DNA of 64,000 nucleotides from Amorphophallus konjac (taxonomy: Eukaryota > Streptophyta > Magnoliopsida > Alismatales > Araceae). The DNA lies in assembly GCA_022559845.1 (NCBI GenBank), contig CM040117.1, positions 76,669,731 to 76,733,730 on the forward strand. The letters are read 5' to 3'. The translations under genes were made by a program, and so were the position numbers. Shown one piece after another: positions 54,615-63,868 of this stretch. Within the stretch, counting starts at the first letter, position 1. The number at the start of each line of letters is the position of its first letter. A model generated the notes under the pieces. It was given only the letters and a program-made list of their open reading frames with translations. It searched no databases and had not been told where the DNA came from.

Positions 54615-56367
54615 TGTTGAACCCCTTCTTTGTAAATGTATCTAATGAATTTTGATGATGACCAAACACTACATACTTGCATATTATCACGATCTAACAT
54701 ATGTGTGCCTTTGATCAGCTTGTAAGAGAGTTAAGGAACTCTCAAAATGGAGGAATCATTCCGTTGGTAAAAAGGTAAATCTGAAATTTGTAAACGCCAA
54801 CACTAACTCAAAATGTATATTCTGACAGGTCAAAAATTGCCATTTCAAGATTGGAACAAAGCACGGATAACTAGTAAGATTGAAATTGTTCAAAAACAAT
54901 GGGTGAATTCATGGTTTGTATGGTAAGTAGGAATGCAAGCAAGTTTCAGAAACCAAGGTAATCATTCAATTAGGAATTTATGTTATTTGGCCTTGGTTTT
55001 TATTTCTCTCATGTCTTTGTATCCCTACATTTCATTGGTTTTCTCTCTATCCATTTGAACCCACTTTGTTGGATGTGTGTTGAAGTGTTTTTCACCATTT
55101 TCATGTTTCCTGGCTCATGGGTCGACCCCAAGGGTCGACCCTTGATCGTTTTTATGGGCTCCAGCCGCTGGCTGAACAAGGGTCGACCCCAGGGTCGACC
55201 CCAGGGTCGACCCCAAGGGTCGACCCCTGGACGCTTCATGGAAACCAGCCGCTGGCTGGACATGGGTCGACCCCAGGGTCGACCCCTGTGATTTTTGCCC
55301 AAACAGCAGCAATTCGTTTTTTTTGGGGTCGACCCAGGGGTCGACCCTTTGTTCTGCTGGCTTTAGCTTCTTCGAGGGTCGACCCCAGGGTCGACCCTTT
55401 CCGGTCGGGAGCCCAGCCGACTATCTTGACCGCCGTTTTCTTGTTCCGTTTGTCCACCAATCCTTGTCTAATCACCTCTAGACCTGCCACAAACATCTCC
55501 ACATTTTGTGGATCTGGTCCCCATGCTTTCTTTGACTGTTTTATTCTTTTATTCAAACCCTAATGGCATTATATAAATATGAGAGATGGGGGATCCGAAG
55601 ATGATTGATGAGGGTGCTATTGTGGATGTGCAGGTTCGGAGTTGCAGCCATCAAGCTCCATTCTACCTTGTTCTGAAGCTGATCTTCAAAGGAAGGAGCT
55701 GGAATCGAAGCCCAAGGTCGTATACATCAAAGAGCTGCATACAACATCAAGCCTTTACAAATCTCATCCAAAATCGTTCACCTTCCTGCTGGAGTATCAC
55801 AGAAGATTCGAAGAACACAAAGGGGGAGTTCTATTCAGAATCCTTTCTACTCTGATCCTCTTTTAGTGCTTATTGTTGAATCTGTAAAGTGTTGTACTCT
55901 AAACTATCTTGAAACAGATTTGTGTGTGTGTGCTCGTGATCTGTGACACGAGTGTGTGTGTGTGTGTGTTTGGGGTGCCTAGATTGGGTATCATGTGTGT
56001 GTGTATGCTGTTCATAACAGCGTGTGTGTGCTTGGCTCACATCATAGTGAAGTCGTTAATCCTCGTGAGTGAGGGGTGGATGTAGGGGACATTGCGGTGT
56101 ACCCGAACCACCTAAAAAACTTTGTGTATCTCTCGTGGTTTGTTCTTTTGCATCCTTTGTCGAGTGGGCTTCACAGTGAGTTGAGTGTTCACCACCTCCT
56201 TCTTCACACACTTACCATCTTTCTCATGCATTCATGTGAGATCATGCACGAGTAAGACCGAGTGCCTGATTGTGTTGTTTTTTGTCTCTCTAGTCCTTCA
56301 TAAAATAATTTTAATTGCCAATCAATTCACCCCTCCCCTCTTGATTGCCACCGTTTGGGACCCAACA
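54615..56367 (+). mobile_element. 3' LTR of SIRE-type element 1
   Basis: Nearly identical to 45263-47005. Differences seen: GAGAGTT versus GAGGAGTT (54726), one additional CCAGGGTCGACC unit, T for C near 55293, CTGGCTT versus CTGGCCTT, and GTAAAGTG versus GTAATGTG. Confidence 0.96.
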
Positions 56368-56393
56368 ACTATTATAGGATTCTATTTAAATAG

Positions 56394-56509
56394 AAAGGAT
56401 ATTCGTTAATTATACTGAGAAACATGCTGCAATAATGGTTCGACAGATGTTCAAAGTGGCAGCTGAATGTCATTTGCATGGATTGTTTCATCCTGACATG
56501 ATGCCCGAG
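56394..56509 (+). pseudogene. Exon relic of a calcium-dependent protein kinase
   Basis: CDPKs are plant Ser/Thr kinases with C-terminal EF hands. After an acceptor-like TTTAAATAG the exon reads KDIR, a 4-base insertion (TAAT, 56407-56410), then YTEKHAAIMVRQMFKVAAEC and HLHGLFHPDMMPE, ending at a donor-like GTACAG. In active CDPKs the last part is the catalytic loop HRDMKPEN; here Arg is Pro and Lys is Met, so catalysis is lost. It continues in the next exon at 56609. Confidence 0.85.
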
Positions 56510-56608
56510 GTACAGTGTGCAATGTCATTCAGACGATGTCGGAATTCATACTTCAAGGAGCAAGTTTGTTTCTTGCTTATTGTGTAGTACCTACCGTGTA
56601 TCTTCCAC

Positions 56609-56687
56609 AATTTTCTTTTTAAATCAACAATGGAGGATTCACCACTCAAGGCGACATATTTTGGTCTTTCTGATTTTATAGAACTAG
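56609..56687 (+). pseudogene. Next exon relic of the same protein kinase
   Basis: The text NFLFKSTMEDSPLKATYFGL and SDFIEL follows directly on the loop of the previous exon, across a 99-base intron. The magnesium-binding DFG has become YFG (GAT to TAT). The acceptor reads CCAC instead of AG, and a donor-like GTAGAT follows at 56688. Later kinase and EF-hand exons are not found downstream. Confidence 0.85.
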
Positions 56688-58472
56688 GTAGATATAGGGA
56701 ACACAATTTTTATTATGGTACCTTTTCCTGGCTCATTCTACATTGAAAGGTTATTTTCTTTATCCAGTCACATATTAGCTTTCATGGAGACAAACTATTG
56801 GTTACATTGGGAATGAAAATGTGATGATGATGATGGTGAATACTTTTGCCATGATTCAGGTAGGAAATTTCGGAGACGTGGAAGGAGCGGAAGGGGATAA
56901 ATTTTCGCTTCTTGTTTCAATCCAAGGGATGCATCATTTGTAATATTCTTTTATTAGCATTTGAATAATAATTCTTGATGCATATTAATTTGGTTGGTTC
57001 TCAGAAGTGTGCCGGTAATTTCCTCCTCGCAGTGGCAATGAAGATTGCTCATGAGTGCTATACATATATATATATATACATAGCTCAGTTGCCCACATAC
57101 ATGAAAGTTGGGAAAATAGAACAACTCTCGAGTTTTATTATGGTAGTAGTCTCCTCGTTCCCTCCCACCTCGTATTTGAAAGGCTTCACTTTACTGTATA
57201 GAGAAAAATGTCTGAAAAGCGTTAGCATTGATCGTTTGTTCAAGATGACTTGTTTTATGGGGGAGCCTCGTATTTCTCACTTGTGTGTTGTGTACTATTA
57301 TCAGATGTCCATTTATAAGAATTTTCTCTCTCATCTCTTTGGACGAATGCCCCAAATTAAACTGAGATAATGTTGGTCTGTACACGTCGAGAGAATGTTT
57401 CAATTTTATTCTTTAATTTACTCAGGTGCATCCAACTGGAGTCAATTTTTGTTCACTCTTACAACCAAACAACCTTTACCGAAACTCCCTTCACTCCCTG
57501 TAAGCAACATTTCTCTGGCCACTTAATGGCCATATCAATATACCAGTAAAAATGTGGCTCTTACCGTTAATAACGTATTATGATCATGTCTTCTTGATGT
57601 TACTCTCAATGGTGAGTGATATATTTTTCTGAAAATGTCAGTTATCAAAATTAACATTGCCTCAAAACTCAACCAAAAGGTTTAGCACTAAATCATTATA
57701 ATTTGAAAAATATCCTTAAAAGTAAATCCACGCGTGTAACGCGTTACTGGCAACTGTCACTAGCAGTCAACAATAGCCGCCAAATAAGAAAACAGTCCAC
57801 AATTAGTCATCGATGACAAAAGCCTAAAAATAGTCCAATAAACAAGTCCGTGATCAATTAATAAATAATTCACAAACAGTCCACAATTTGTAGATCTGTA
57901 GACTATCACCTCAATTAAGACTTACTTAACCATCCCTAGCAATTAACAGTCCATGATGCTACAGTGAATTAATACTAACTTAACCATAAACTAAACTAAC
58001 AACTTTAACGATAAATAAACTAACTGTAAAGTGACAAGTCAATTAACCGTTCTTGTCAACTAACAGTAAAGTAATTGGCTGACTATAATAATTAACATAA
58101 AACTAACAAGTAAATTAATACTAACATAAGCCATAGATTAAATTAATTAACGATTAACTAATAGTAAATTACCAAGTCAATTAACAGAAACTATACATTA
58201 ACATGCCATTAACAGTCTTCGGCATTGAATTAATAAGTCATTAGCCCTAAATAAAGGAGTTCAGTTTGTGAAATCCCCAATTTTAGTTTGTTAAATCCCC
58301 CGCGAAACGTACTCCCGGTGTCAGAAAAATCAACAATTTCATACGTTGCAAAAAGGAACAAACACAACCCTAATGTGAAAAAAAAGGAGCATGACGGCAG
58401 ATGTGGAGGAAAACAATTCTCATGAGAACTTAACCTATATGTCTCCACGCTTCTACGGCGTATGCACGCTAA
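56688..58472. other. AT-rich sequence without supported gene
   Basis: An (AT)n run at 57062-57080. An open frame at 56975-57370 is unsupported. From 57740 to 58210 there is low-complexity sequence with repeated TTAAC, AACAGTCCACAA and TTAATTAA motifs. No element borders were found. Confidence 0.45.
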
Positions 58473-58695
58473 GGGTCACTTTGTTTAAAAGATAAGTCGG
58501 GTTAAGGTGAGTTATCCGGGGTGACATGATTTAGTCTTGTTTGACTCTTTTTTTTCTTAACTGAAGTCGGTTAAGGATAAACTTGAGTTTTTTGACTCTA
58601 ATCAAAAGAGTAAAATAAGTCACCCGCGGTGGGATAGGGGTGGGTCACCCGGGGTGACGTACCTGACCCTAATCCACCCTTTTATCAAAGTGGCC
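58473..58695. mobile_element. MITE-like element, about 223 bp
   Basis: The left end GGGTCACTTTGTTTAAAAG and the right end CTTTTATCAAAGTGGCC are imperfect inverted repeats. The interior has GGGGTGACGTACC-like and CACCCGGGGTGAC motifs reminiscent of the Harbinger MITE at 21318 (GTGGGTGACGTATCC). The flanking bases (CTA / ATG) do not give a clean TTA duplication, so this copy is older. Confidence 0.65.
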
Positions 58696-58697
58696 AT

Positions 58698-58877
58698 GAG
58701 AGATTACCACCCCCATACAAACCGGACGAGGTGCTATGCGAGTTGCTTGGGCCCATCGCCATTGCTGCTGATGTTCCAGCACCCCACCTGTTCTTTGTTG
58801 AGATCCCCAAATCGTTCCTTCAGACCAACTCTCTTGAGAGACACCTCCGACAAAATCCTCAAAATCACCTGTGCTAA
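58698..58877 (+). pseudogene. Unrecognised open segment with protein-like composition
   Basis: 59 codons read ERLPPPYKPDEVLCELLG, PIAIAADVPAPHLFFVEIPK and SFLQTNSLERHLRQ before TAA. The composition is that of a folded protein rather than of repeat sequence, and there is no start codon in the segment, so it is likely an exon relic. It starts right at the border of the MITE-like element. I do not recognise the family. Confidence 0.3.
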
Positions 58878-59088
58878 TTTTATGATCGCAGGACTATTAA
58901 TATGAATTGCTGCAATTTTCTAAATTACTTTGTAATTTTCATTTGGAAAGTCCAAGAACTGTTACAACAGTCGAACGGCCAATTGAAATGCCGTTATGAC
59001 CAGTATTGCTATTAAGCCAGTTTTGTCATTTGTTATAATCAAGTAGATTAGCCGATTAAATGTTGCTTAACCACTCAATCTGCAATCA

Positions 59089-59099
59089 CTATAAATAGG
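59089..59099 (+). promoter_or_regulatory. TATA box
   Basis: CACTATAAATAG, 42 bases upstream of the ATG of the ORF at 59133. The segment before it contains no recognised element. Confidence 0.5.
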
Positions 59100-59132
59100 G
59101 AAATGGAAGGCCGAAGAAGGTAGACAATTTCG

Positions 59133-59486
59133 ATGCAAACCCATTCTTCTGCCTCCCTCTGCGAGGAACCTTCTCCCTCACTCTCTCTCTTCCCTCCTCT
59201 TCTTCCTATAGAAGTTGTGCCGAATCACCCAGTTCGCCCACATTTCTCCAAGTTCATCAGAGATATTTCTTCCGATTTGCAAGAGAATCCTTCAGATCTG
59301 GTTTCTCTTTCCCCTGTACCGGCAACTAGAGCTCGTAGTTCCTCTTCCGGAGCTCTCCTTCAAGGTTTGGATCGTGAACCTAGGAGGAGCCACTCCAAAC
59401 TCGCGTATGAGCCAGCTCTGAGCTCCGGACCATCGTCTTCCATGGCGTCAGAGGACCACAAGGATGTCATGACCATGCTCCAATAG
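59133..59486 (+). CDS. Hypothetical Ser/Pro-rich ORF
   Basis: 117 codons starting MQTHSSASLCEEPSPSLSLF and ending in EDHKDVMTMLQ. It is rich in Ser, Pro and Leu, with RARSSSSGALLQGLDREPRR in the middle. A TATA box lies upstream. The reading continues after the TAG in related style (GTPESKLSSQES) up to the SIRE LTR at 59585. It may be the start of a gag-like gene in an unrecognised LTR element, or chance. No homology recognised. Confidence 0.3.
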   Translation: MQTHSSASLCEEPSPSLSLFPPLLPIEVVPNHPVRPHFSKFIRDISSDLQENPSDLVSLSPVPATRARSSSSGALLQGLDREPRRSHSKLAYEPALSSGPSSSMASEDHKDVMTMLQ

Positions 59487-59709
59487 TTGCTTTAGAGGAT
59501 GGGCACACCGGAGTCCAAGCTTTCTTCTCAAGAATCATGTCCTCAAGAGTCATGGGCTCTGTTAGATGAGAAATTACTTGAGCATGTTGTGCCCCTTAGG
59601 CACAAGCATGTGCTATTTTATTTTGATGATAGCAACACAGTGAGAGTATCACAGTGAGCCAGTCATTGTGTTTAGCATACATTGCATTTGTTCACTACTA
59701 TATGCATAC

Positions 59710-60560
59710 ACTGCATCGGTGCATTCATCTACTGCACGCCATATAGTCTATACATTCTTTGCTGTAACATTCATGCATCATTACAGCAAGTCTGCACATT
59801 CTCTGCTGATTCACTATTTTAGCATGAACACATTCAAAGTCCATACATTGCCCTGTAGCATGCACGAACTCAAGTCTGTACATCGTCCAATTGCTCATGA
59901 CGTCTTGGCTAAGTCTATACATTGCTCCGTCTCACTTAGCGTCTCATGCTAAGTCTGTATATCGCATCACATGCACCGTCTCACTTAGCGTCTCATGTTA
60001 AGTCTTTACATCGCATCGCATGCACCGTCTCACTCAGCATCTATGTGCATAAATCAAAGTCTGTACAGCCAGTGCATCCTGTGTCTCACTCAGCGTCTCA
60101 TGTGCATACGCAAAGTCTGTACAGCCAGTGCATCCTTTGATTTAAAGTCCATACATTGTCTGCCCGCAAACACAAGTCCATACGTTGCTTTGCAGCATGC
60201 ACGCACGCAAAGTCTATACATTCTCTGCTGATATGTTTATGCTGTAGTTCAGCAAGTCTGTACATCGTCAGCACTCTTCAAACGGCGTAGTCCATTCATT
60301 CATCTGAAGTCTGTACATTCTTTATTTTAAAGTCTGCACACGGTTGCTTTGATGCCGTAGCAAGTCTATACACTAATGAGCGCTTGTTTGTTTTGATGAC
60401 TGAGCTAGTCTATACATCATCTTGTCTGTGCATGCTTCTGGTTGTGCTGCTAGCATATATAGTCTGTACATCCTTCATCCTAGCACATATACTCTGTACA
60501 GCTTTGGCATCGTAGGGATGCACAAGTCTGTGTATGCTCACACATGTTGCATAGTGAAGT
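59710..60560. repeat. AGTCTGTACAT repeat array in U3
   Basis: About twenty-five copies of AGTC(T/C)(G/A)TACAT(T/C) are spaced irregularly, often with GCATGCA or CGTCTCA(C/T)TTAGCGTCTCA between them. One larger unit of about 50-60 bp recurs around 59940, 59990 and 60060. The core TGTACA is a palindrome. The array lies 200-1050 bases upstream of the TATA box. Confidence 0.8.
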
Positions 60561-60637
60561 ATGTACAAAATTTTAGTCTTAAGCTGATAATTCTCTCCGA
60601 CTGACTGACAGGTACTTTTAGTGAAGTTTAAGAAGGG

Positions 60638-60711
60638 CACGTGATCCAAGAATGGATAAAGTGCCAGGATCGTGACACGTGTATTGAAGTCTGCTGAGAT
60701 GCTTCCACGTG
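60638..60711. promoter_or_regulatory. Three G-boxes (CACGTG) upstream of the TATA box
   Basis: Perfect CACGTG at 60638-60643, 60676-60681 (within GACACGTGTA) and 60706-60711 (within CCACGTGG). They lie 56 to 130 bases before the TATA box. CACGTG is the core bound by plant bZIP and bHLH factors, including abscisic-acid and light responses. Confidence 0.7.
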
Positions 60712-60764
60712 GTAGAATCAATTGGGCGGGAAATGTGGAGGACACACGCCCACCTATCTGCTGC

Positions 60765-60773
60765 TCTATAACA
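60765..60773 (+). promoter_or_regulatory. TATA box of SIRE-type element 2
   Basis: TCTATAACA, followed about 30 bases later by a purine-rich leader; the likely start is near 60795. Confidence 0.55.
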
Positions 60774-61067
60774 TGAAGACTTCTCCATCTGGAAAAGACT
60801 GATCGTGATCAAAGGAGCAGAAGCAGAAAGAGAGCTTCCACGATCCAGAAGAAAAAGAAAGAGAAGAAGGAGAGAGTTGAGAGAGAAGAGTTGAGAGAGA
60901 TTTGTTCCTCAGATCTTTGGTTCAAAACTAGATCTGAGTTTGCTCAATTGTTTGAGCTTCATTCCCTGCAGGGATATATTTTGTGCTTTATCGTATACAG
61001 CTTTCTGTTGCTATTTTGTTTCCCATTTCTTGTTTTTCTTTTAAACCTTTCTTCAAGCTGTGTGTCA

Positions 61068-61345
61068 GCAGAGCAAGCTGTGATGCTCAGCGGGCGAGGT
61101 GGATACCTCGGACGGCTAAGCTGTATTGCCCAGCGGAGCAAGCTGTGTTGCTCAGCGTTTATAGTGAGGATTCCACTGGTCGGGTTAAGCTGTAGTCCCC
61201 AGCGGTTGCAGAGGTGTATCCTCTGGACAGGTGAAGTTGTAATTCCTCAGCGGGCGAGACTTGGTCTCGGACAGCAAGCTGTGAAGCTCAGCGGTTGTAG
61301 GCTAAGCTGTAAGGCCCAGCGGACGCAAGCTGTGTTGCGCAGTAG
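61068..61345. repeat. AGCTGT...CAGCGG hairpin repeats in the leader
   Basis: Eight units of 25-45 bp with (C/T)AAGCTGT(N)5-8CAGCGG follow each other. GCTG and CAGC in each unit can pair, giving a row of small hairpins in the transcribed R/U5 part. Confidence 0.65.
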
Positions 61346-61641
61346 TAAGCCACACTTGGGTTTGAGTGTGGGGTGGACGTAGGTCTAGAGGACCGAACCA
61401 CCTAAAACTCCTGTCTACTGTGTGATTGCTTTGTGGTTTGCATCGCTTCTTTATTCTTGTACTTTGCACAGTAGATGACTGTTTAGGACGGTTCTTTAGA
61501 AGTTCTAGCTGGTTTTTGCTTTGTGCCCTCTATCTGTTTAGCAGAAGTTCTTATATTCCGCACTTGAATCTGCTGCAGTCGTTTTTATCGGGTGACTGAT
61601 CTATTCACCCCCCTCTAGATCACCTTAAGCGTCACAACAAT

Positions 61642-61653
61642 TGGTATCAGAGC
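61642..61653 (+). other. Primer-binding site of SIRE-type element 2
   Basis: TGGTATCAGAGC two bases after the LTR, complementary to initiator tRNA-Met. Confidence 0.95.
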
Positions 61654-61689
61654 CTAACTCTTTGTGCAGGACTAACATCCTAAAGAGGA

Positions 61690-63868
61690 ATGGCCATGGA
61701 TGCTAGAGGGTTAATAGCAGAGGGACAGTCCACTACAAAGCCACCATTCTTCGACGGATCCAACTACCCATATTGGAAGAACCGGATGCAGGTCTTCCTC
61801 AGAGCCAAAGATTACGAAATCTGAAAATTATAAGCAAAGGTCCTTATGAGTTACATGAGAACGAGGAAGTGTGGACTAAAGAAGAAATCCGAAATCCACT
61901 CTGAACTGGAGCGCCATCAACGCCATTCAATGTGCACTCCATCCCACTGAATTTGATAGAGTGTCATCCTGCAAGACGGCGAAGGAGATGTGGGATACCC
62001 TTGAGGTCATTTATGAGGGAACGTCTCAAGTGAGAGAGACGCGGGCAAATATGTTAGTGTCAGAGTATGAAGCATTTCGAATGAAGCCCGGTGAGACAGT
62101 GAGCGAAATGTTTGCTCGTCTGACCATTATAACAAATGGTCTAAGAAATCTGGGAAAAAGCTATACCAATTATGAAGTTGTGAGGAAGATCCTTCGATCG
62201 TTGACTCCGATATGGCATACCAAAGCGACTGTGGTTGAGGAGTCAAGAGATTTACAAAAGATGAAACCTAATGAGCTGATAGGTTCTTTGATGGTGTACG
62301 AGATGAATCTTCTACAAGCTGAAGAGCTCGAATACAAGAAGCCTATTGCTCTGAAGGTCAAGCATAGTTGTTCAAAACAGTCCAGCAGCACTGGATCATC
62401 CAGTGATCGGAGTCTATCTGGATCAGACCTTGAAAAGGATGAAATAGCTATGATCACAAAAAAGTTTAGAAGATTTCTTAGAAGAGAAGGGAAGAATGTC
62501 TACAGAAGACACCACAGCAGGAAGCAAAACATGTATAAATTCAACCCTGCTGAAAAATCTGACGCTAATAATTGTTATCATTGCAGGAAGACTGGCCATA
62601 TTAAGGCTGATTGTCCAGAGTTCCAGAAAATGAAAGAAAGACCATGGAAGAAAGCGCCAAAGGGAAAGGCCATGGTCAGTATATGGAGTGATGAGGAAGA
62701 AGGCACGCTGAGCACTTCCTCAGATAGTGAGAAAGAAGAAAAGGACACCTGCTTGATGGCCAGGAATGGAAGAGAAGAAGAAGAATCCGATGAGATATCA
62801 TCCCCTTTCGAACACTATACTATTTCTGATTGGGAAAATGCTTATGGAGAACTGCTAGATAAAGTGGATGATATTATGAAGGAGAATAGACACTTGAAGA
62901 AGAAGATAAATTCTCTGGTTAATGATAAAACACTTTCTGATAAGGTTGCATGTTTACAATCAGAGAATGACAGATTGAAAAGTGCATGTTCTGATTTTGA
63001 TGAGTTAAAGCATGTTTTGATTGACTGTAGGAAAGAAAATGAATTGCTGAAAAATGTCGTTGATGAGTTGAAATTGACAATTCATAAGCTTGAAAATGAA
63101 ATAAAGATTTCAAATGAAAAATATGAAGCTGTCTTGTCAGTGAATGCTGAACTGAAGAAAACCATTTCACTCGTGGAAGAAAAGAACAAAGAATCACTCA
63201 TAAAAATGGTCAGCGAAAAATCTGCTTCCAAAAATGTAAAATCAAAAGTGTCCAGTGCTAAGGACAAGGGAAAGCAGAAAGTTGTAGAGCCTAGTGCTGC
63301 ATGCTCTTCTCCCAAGGGTAAGTCCAAGGTTAGGGGTCAGCCAGCTAGCACATCAAAACCCCAGTCCAAGGCTGCTAAGTCTCCACCACCATCAACTGCT
63401 CAGAAAAAGACCAAATATATGTCAGTGTAGAATCCTAGAGGGTCAAAGGTGGCAGGGAGACCAAGTGTCGCTAGGAACCAGTTTGCACATCCCTATTTCC
63501 CTCGAGCCCAAGTCTATCATCACATTCACTCACAACCACTTAATAGGTTTGGGTGGAATCCTGTGTACATGAGGTCTAGGTATCAGAATTTCCACACTCA
63601 GCCCTATAGATCTCAGCCAGCTAGGAGATGGGATGGTCACTTTAGGACATGGAGTCCTAGTCAACATGTGTTCTATGGTCAGCCTAGGACCAATTTGGGC
63701 CACAACTTCCAGTACACTCATTGGCCAAGGCACTGGCAGAAAAATAATAATGTTTCTAATAAAATGAATGCCAGGACTACACAAAAACCATCACAGCACC
63801 AGAAAAAGAAAGCTAAACCTGTTGGTGCTGAGAAAAAGAAAATAACAAAAAGAATTCTCAAGCTGTAG
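61690..63868 (+). pseudogene. gag: Gag of SIRE-type element 2, broken
   Basis: It starts at 61690 (MAMDARGLIAEGQSTTKPPF, FFDGSNYPYWKNRMQVFLRA). A TGA near 61828 and frame changes up to 61960 break the first part. From 61961 the frame is open: AKEMWDTLEVIYEGTSQVRE, ILRSLTPIWHTKATVVEES, knuckle CYHCRKTGHIKADC (62575-62616), acidic region, long coiled coil (about 62830-63210) and a Lys/Ser/Pro-rich region. TAG at 63428-63430 interrupts the same frame, which goes on (RNQFAHPYFPRAQVYHHIHS) to a TAG at 63866-63868. The expected second knuckle is not seen. Confidence 0.9.

Larger units (their letters stand above)
45263..56367 (+). mobile_element. SIRE/Maximus-type copia element 1, very young
   Basis: An 11.1-kb element with LTRs of 1743 and 1753 bp, a perfect 5-bp duplication, iMet primer site, gag with long coiled coil, pol, a separate env-like ORF, and a polypurine tract. 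The order pol then extra ORF is typical of SIRE (Maximus) elements. The LTRs differ at only a handful of places, the main one being an additional 12-bp palindrome unit in the 3' LTR, so the insertion is recent. It sits between two gene relics. Confidence 0.96.
59585..61639 (+). mobile_element. 5' LTR of SIRE-type element 2
   Basis: Start TGTTGTGCCCCTTAGG, end GCGTCACAACA. It contains a TGTACA repeat array (59710-60560), three CACGTG boxes (60638-60711), a TATA box at 60767, a purine-rich leader (60820-60900), a hairpin-like repeat array (61068-61345) and GAACCACCTAAAA at 61395-61407. Confidence 0.88.

Noticed and set aside
56975..57370. 131-codon open frame after the kinase relic
   Set aside because: Contains an (AT)n-encoded IYIYIY run, no domain, and no link to later kinase exons could be made.
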